Origin: Candidatus Helarchaeota archaeon
GTDB taxonomy: Archaea; Asgardarchaeota; Lokiarchaeia; Helarchaeales; HEL-GB-A
Length of the DNA stretch: 25,971 nt
Reading direction: 5' to 3'
NCBI GenBank assembly: GCA_016840125.1
Contig: JAEOSY010000164.1
Location: 1-25,971, forward strand
The first letter of the stretch is position 1. Each line of letters begins with the position of its first letter. A model generated the notes under the pieces. The model had not been told where the DNA came from and did not search any database. It saw only the letters and a list, made by a program, of their open reading frames with translations. The position numbers were made by a program, and so were the translations under genes. Below are positions 25,071-25,971 of this stretch, in pieces.

Positions 25071-25480
25071 TAATTCTTGAACCCTTATGGACAGACAATT
25101 TAGGGATATTTTTCTGTAAAAAATAGAATTGATAGGGTGCATTTTAAATTAAAAAAACATGATAACAACAGAAGTTGAAATATGCATTCTTCCATCTTCA
25201 CGTTTTCTTTTCTTTCCGAATAATAGATATTAAAAATAGCTGATTTTTTAGTTTACCTTGGAGTGAACAAGCTTCTTCGGTTCTAATTCTCGACTATATG
25301 GGGAATGAGTAGATAACTCTTCATATTCATCCGTTTGAACCACCGATACATATTTTTTTTGGATCTTTTAAACACAAAGAGCTCACCCTTCCTTATCAGG
25401 ATGTTTCAAGTACAGAAGACTTAAAAAGAGATCATTTTACCCGAAATCTTCGCTAAATATAAAAAAGAAGGTAGAAAAAA
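25071..25480. other. 410-bp gap, no gene seen
   Basis: AT-rich, with short frames only (the longest plausible is about 24 codons). A TATA-like AAATATAAAA near 25454 and AAGGT near 25468 serve the following gene. No repeats or hairpins stand out. Confidence 0.45.
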
Positions 25481-25971
25481 ATGGATTCTAAAAAGTTGAA
25501 AGTAATGCTCATTGCACCACCGCACTTTTACCTTTTTAACACATTGGGGATCCCCCAATTAACTGCGTACCTCAAGTCGCAGGGACGTGACGTAGAACAG
25601 GTTCTGGTGGATACTGACATATACAGCTTTCTGTTGTCCCCTGATGAGATGGATTGCTTTTTTTCTAAGATTCAGGAGGAAATCCTGCCTAGAGCATCTT
25701 CCGATGCTGAATTCAGGGAAACTCTGGAGGAACGGCTTTCCGAACGGGATGGCATCAGGGATATGTTACAATTATTCGGTATCCTGAAGGGGGATGAAGA
25801 CACTCTCACCGTCCTTGGTGTACTCCTCACTGCCAAAGCTAACATTATTGGATTGTGTGTGGATGCTGTTGCGCAAATCGAGAGCAATTATGTAAACCTG
25901 GGATATGAGGATTTCCTGAAGAAAGTGGCTCTGATGAACTTCGGGCTGCAAATAATCGGACTATCCCACAT
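25481..25971 (+). CDS. N-terminal part of a B12-binding/radical-SAM-type protein (partial)
   Basis: The frame opens at an ATG and runs to the window edge, giving about 163 residues; the 3' end is missing. The N-terminus (KLKVMLIAPPHFYLFNTLGI, then LTAYLKSQGRDVEQVLVD) matches the start of the cobalamin-binding domain found before many radical SAM domains; IIGLCVDAVAQ and LQIIGLSH repeat the Rossmann-type strand pattern. The CxxxCxxC cluster expected downstream is not yet reached, so the call rests on the N-terminus. No DxHxxG cobalamin-ligating motif is visible, as is common in this group. The region is G+C-richer than the preceding genes. AAGGT precedes the ATG. Confidence 0.6.
   Translation, partial: MDSKKLKVMLIAPPHFYLFNTLGIPQLTAYLKSQGRDVEQVLVDTDIYSFLLSPDEMDCFFSKIQEEILPRASSDAEFRETLEERLSERDGIRDMLQLFGILKGDEDTLTVLGVLLTAKANIIGLCVDAVAQIESNYVNLGYEDFLKKVALMNFGLQIIGLSH

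Overview
The window looks like a chromosome piece from an Asgard archaeon (Lokiarchaeia-like), probably carrying an integrated plasmid- or virus-like element. Evidence for archaea: an MCM helicase interrupted by an intein, next to a GINS23-type gene; a Hel308-type helicase; a DUF4443 regulator; an Orc1/Cdc6 initiator; Shine-Dalgarno sites of the GAGGTGATC type; and AT-rich TATA boxes. Evidence pointing to Asgard: a Rab/Ras-like small GTPase, a Roadblock/LC7 protein, and a small protein with a RING-like zinc finger. No rRNA and no canonical tRNA were seen.

Layout. (1) 1-1316: the GTPase gene, preceded by three copies of a ~22-bp repeat just upstream of its TATA box, then about 0.5 kb without a convincing gene. 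(2) 1317-11094: an accessory region, visibly richer in G+C over 3.3-5.8 kb than the helicase/MCM region. It holds a two-HTH DNA-binding protein, several small ORFs, a ParB-HTH-methyltransferase fusion overlapping a PD-(D/E)XK nuclease, a tRNA-shaped non-canonical RNA, an unknown zinc-knuckle protein, an Orc1/Cdc6-like initiator, and a two-gene operon encoding a Cas7-like RAMP and a RAMP-HD fusion. Together these look like replication, modification and restriction, and nucleic-acid targeting by a selfish element. No integrase, terminal repeats or CRISPR array were found. (3) 11218-13159: RING-like, Roadblock and DUF4443 genes. (4) 13347-16397: surface and transport genes: a PGF-CTERM-like anchored protein, then DUF4430 protein, ECF S component and an asparagine-synthase-like enzyme in a row. 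(5) 16527-23729: replication and repair: Hel308-like helicase, tail-to-tail with MCM and GINS23. (6) 23838-25971: threonine synthase, a 410-bp gap, and the 5' part of a probable B12-binding/radical-SAM-type protein cut by the window edge.

The most interesting object is the 8489-11094 operon. Its first protein has clear Cas7/Csm3/Csc2-like signatures. Its second joins a Cas5/Cas6-type RAMP domain, ending in a glycine loop, to an HD-phosphohydrolase-like domain. No large subunit, Cas3/DinG, Cas1/Cas2 or array is present, so it may be a minimal CRISPR-derived effector used by a mobile element. Other notable points are the 660-residue intein with extra HTH-like segments and no block-B His, the asparagine-synthase-like gene with no standard start codon, and repeated use of UUG starts behind near-perfect Shine-Dalgarno sites.
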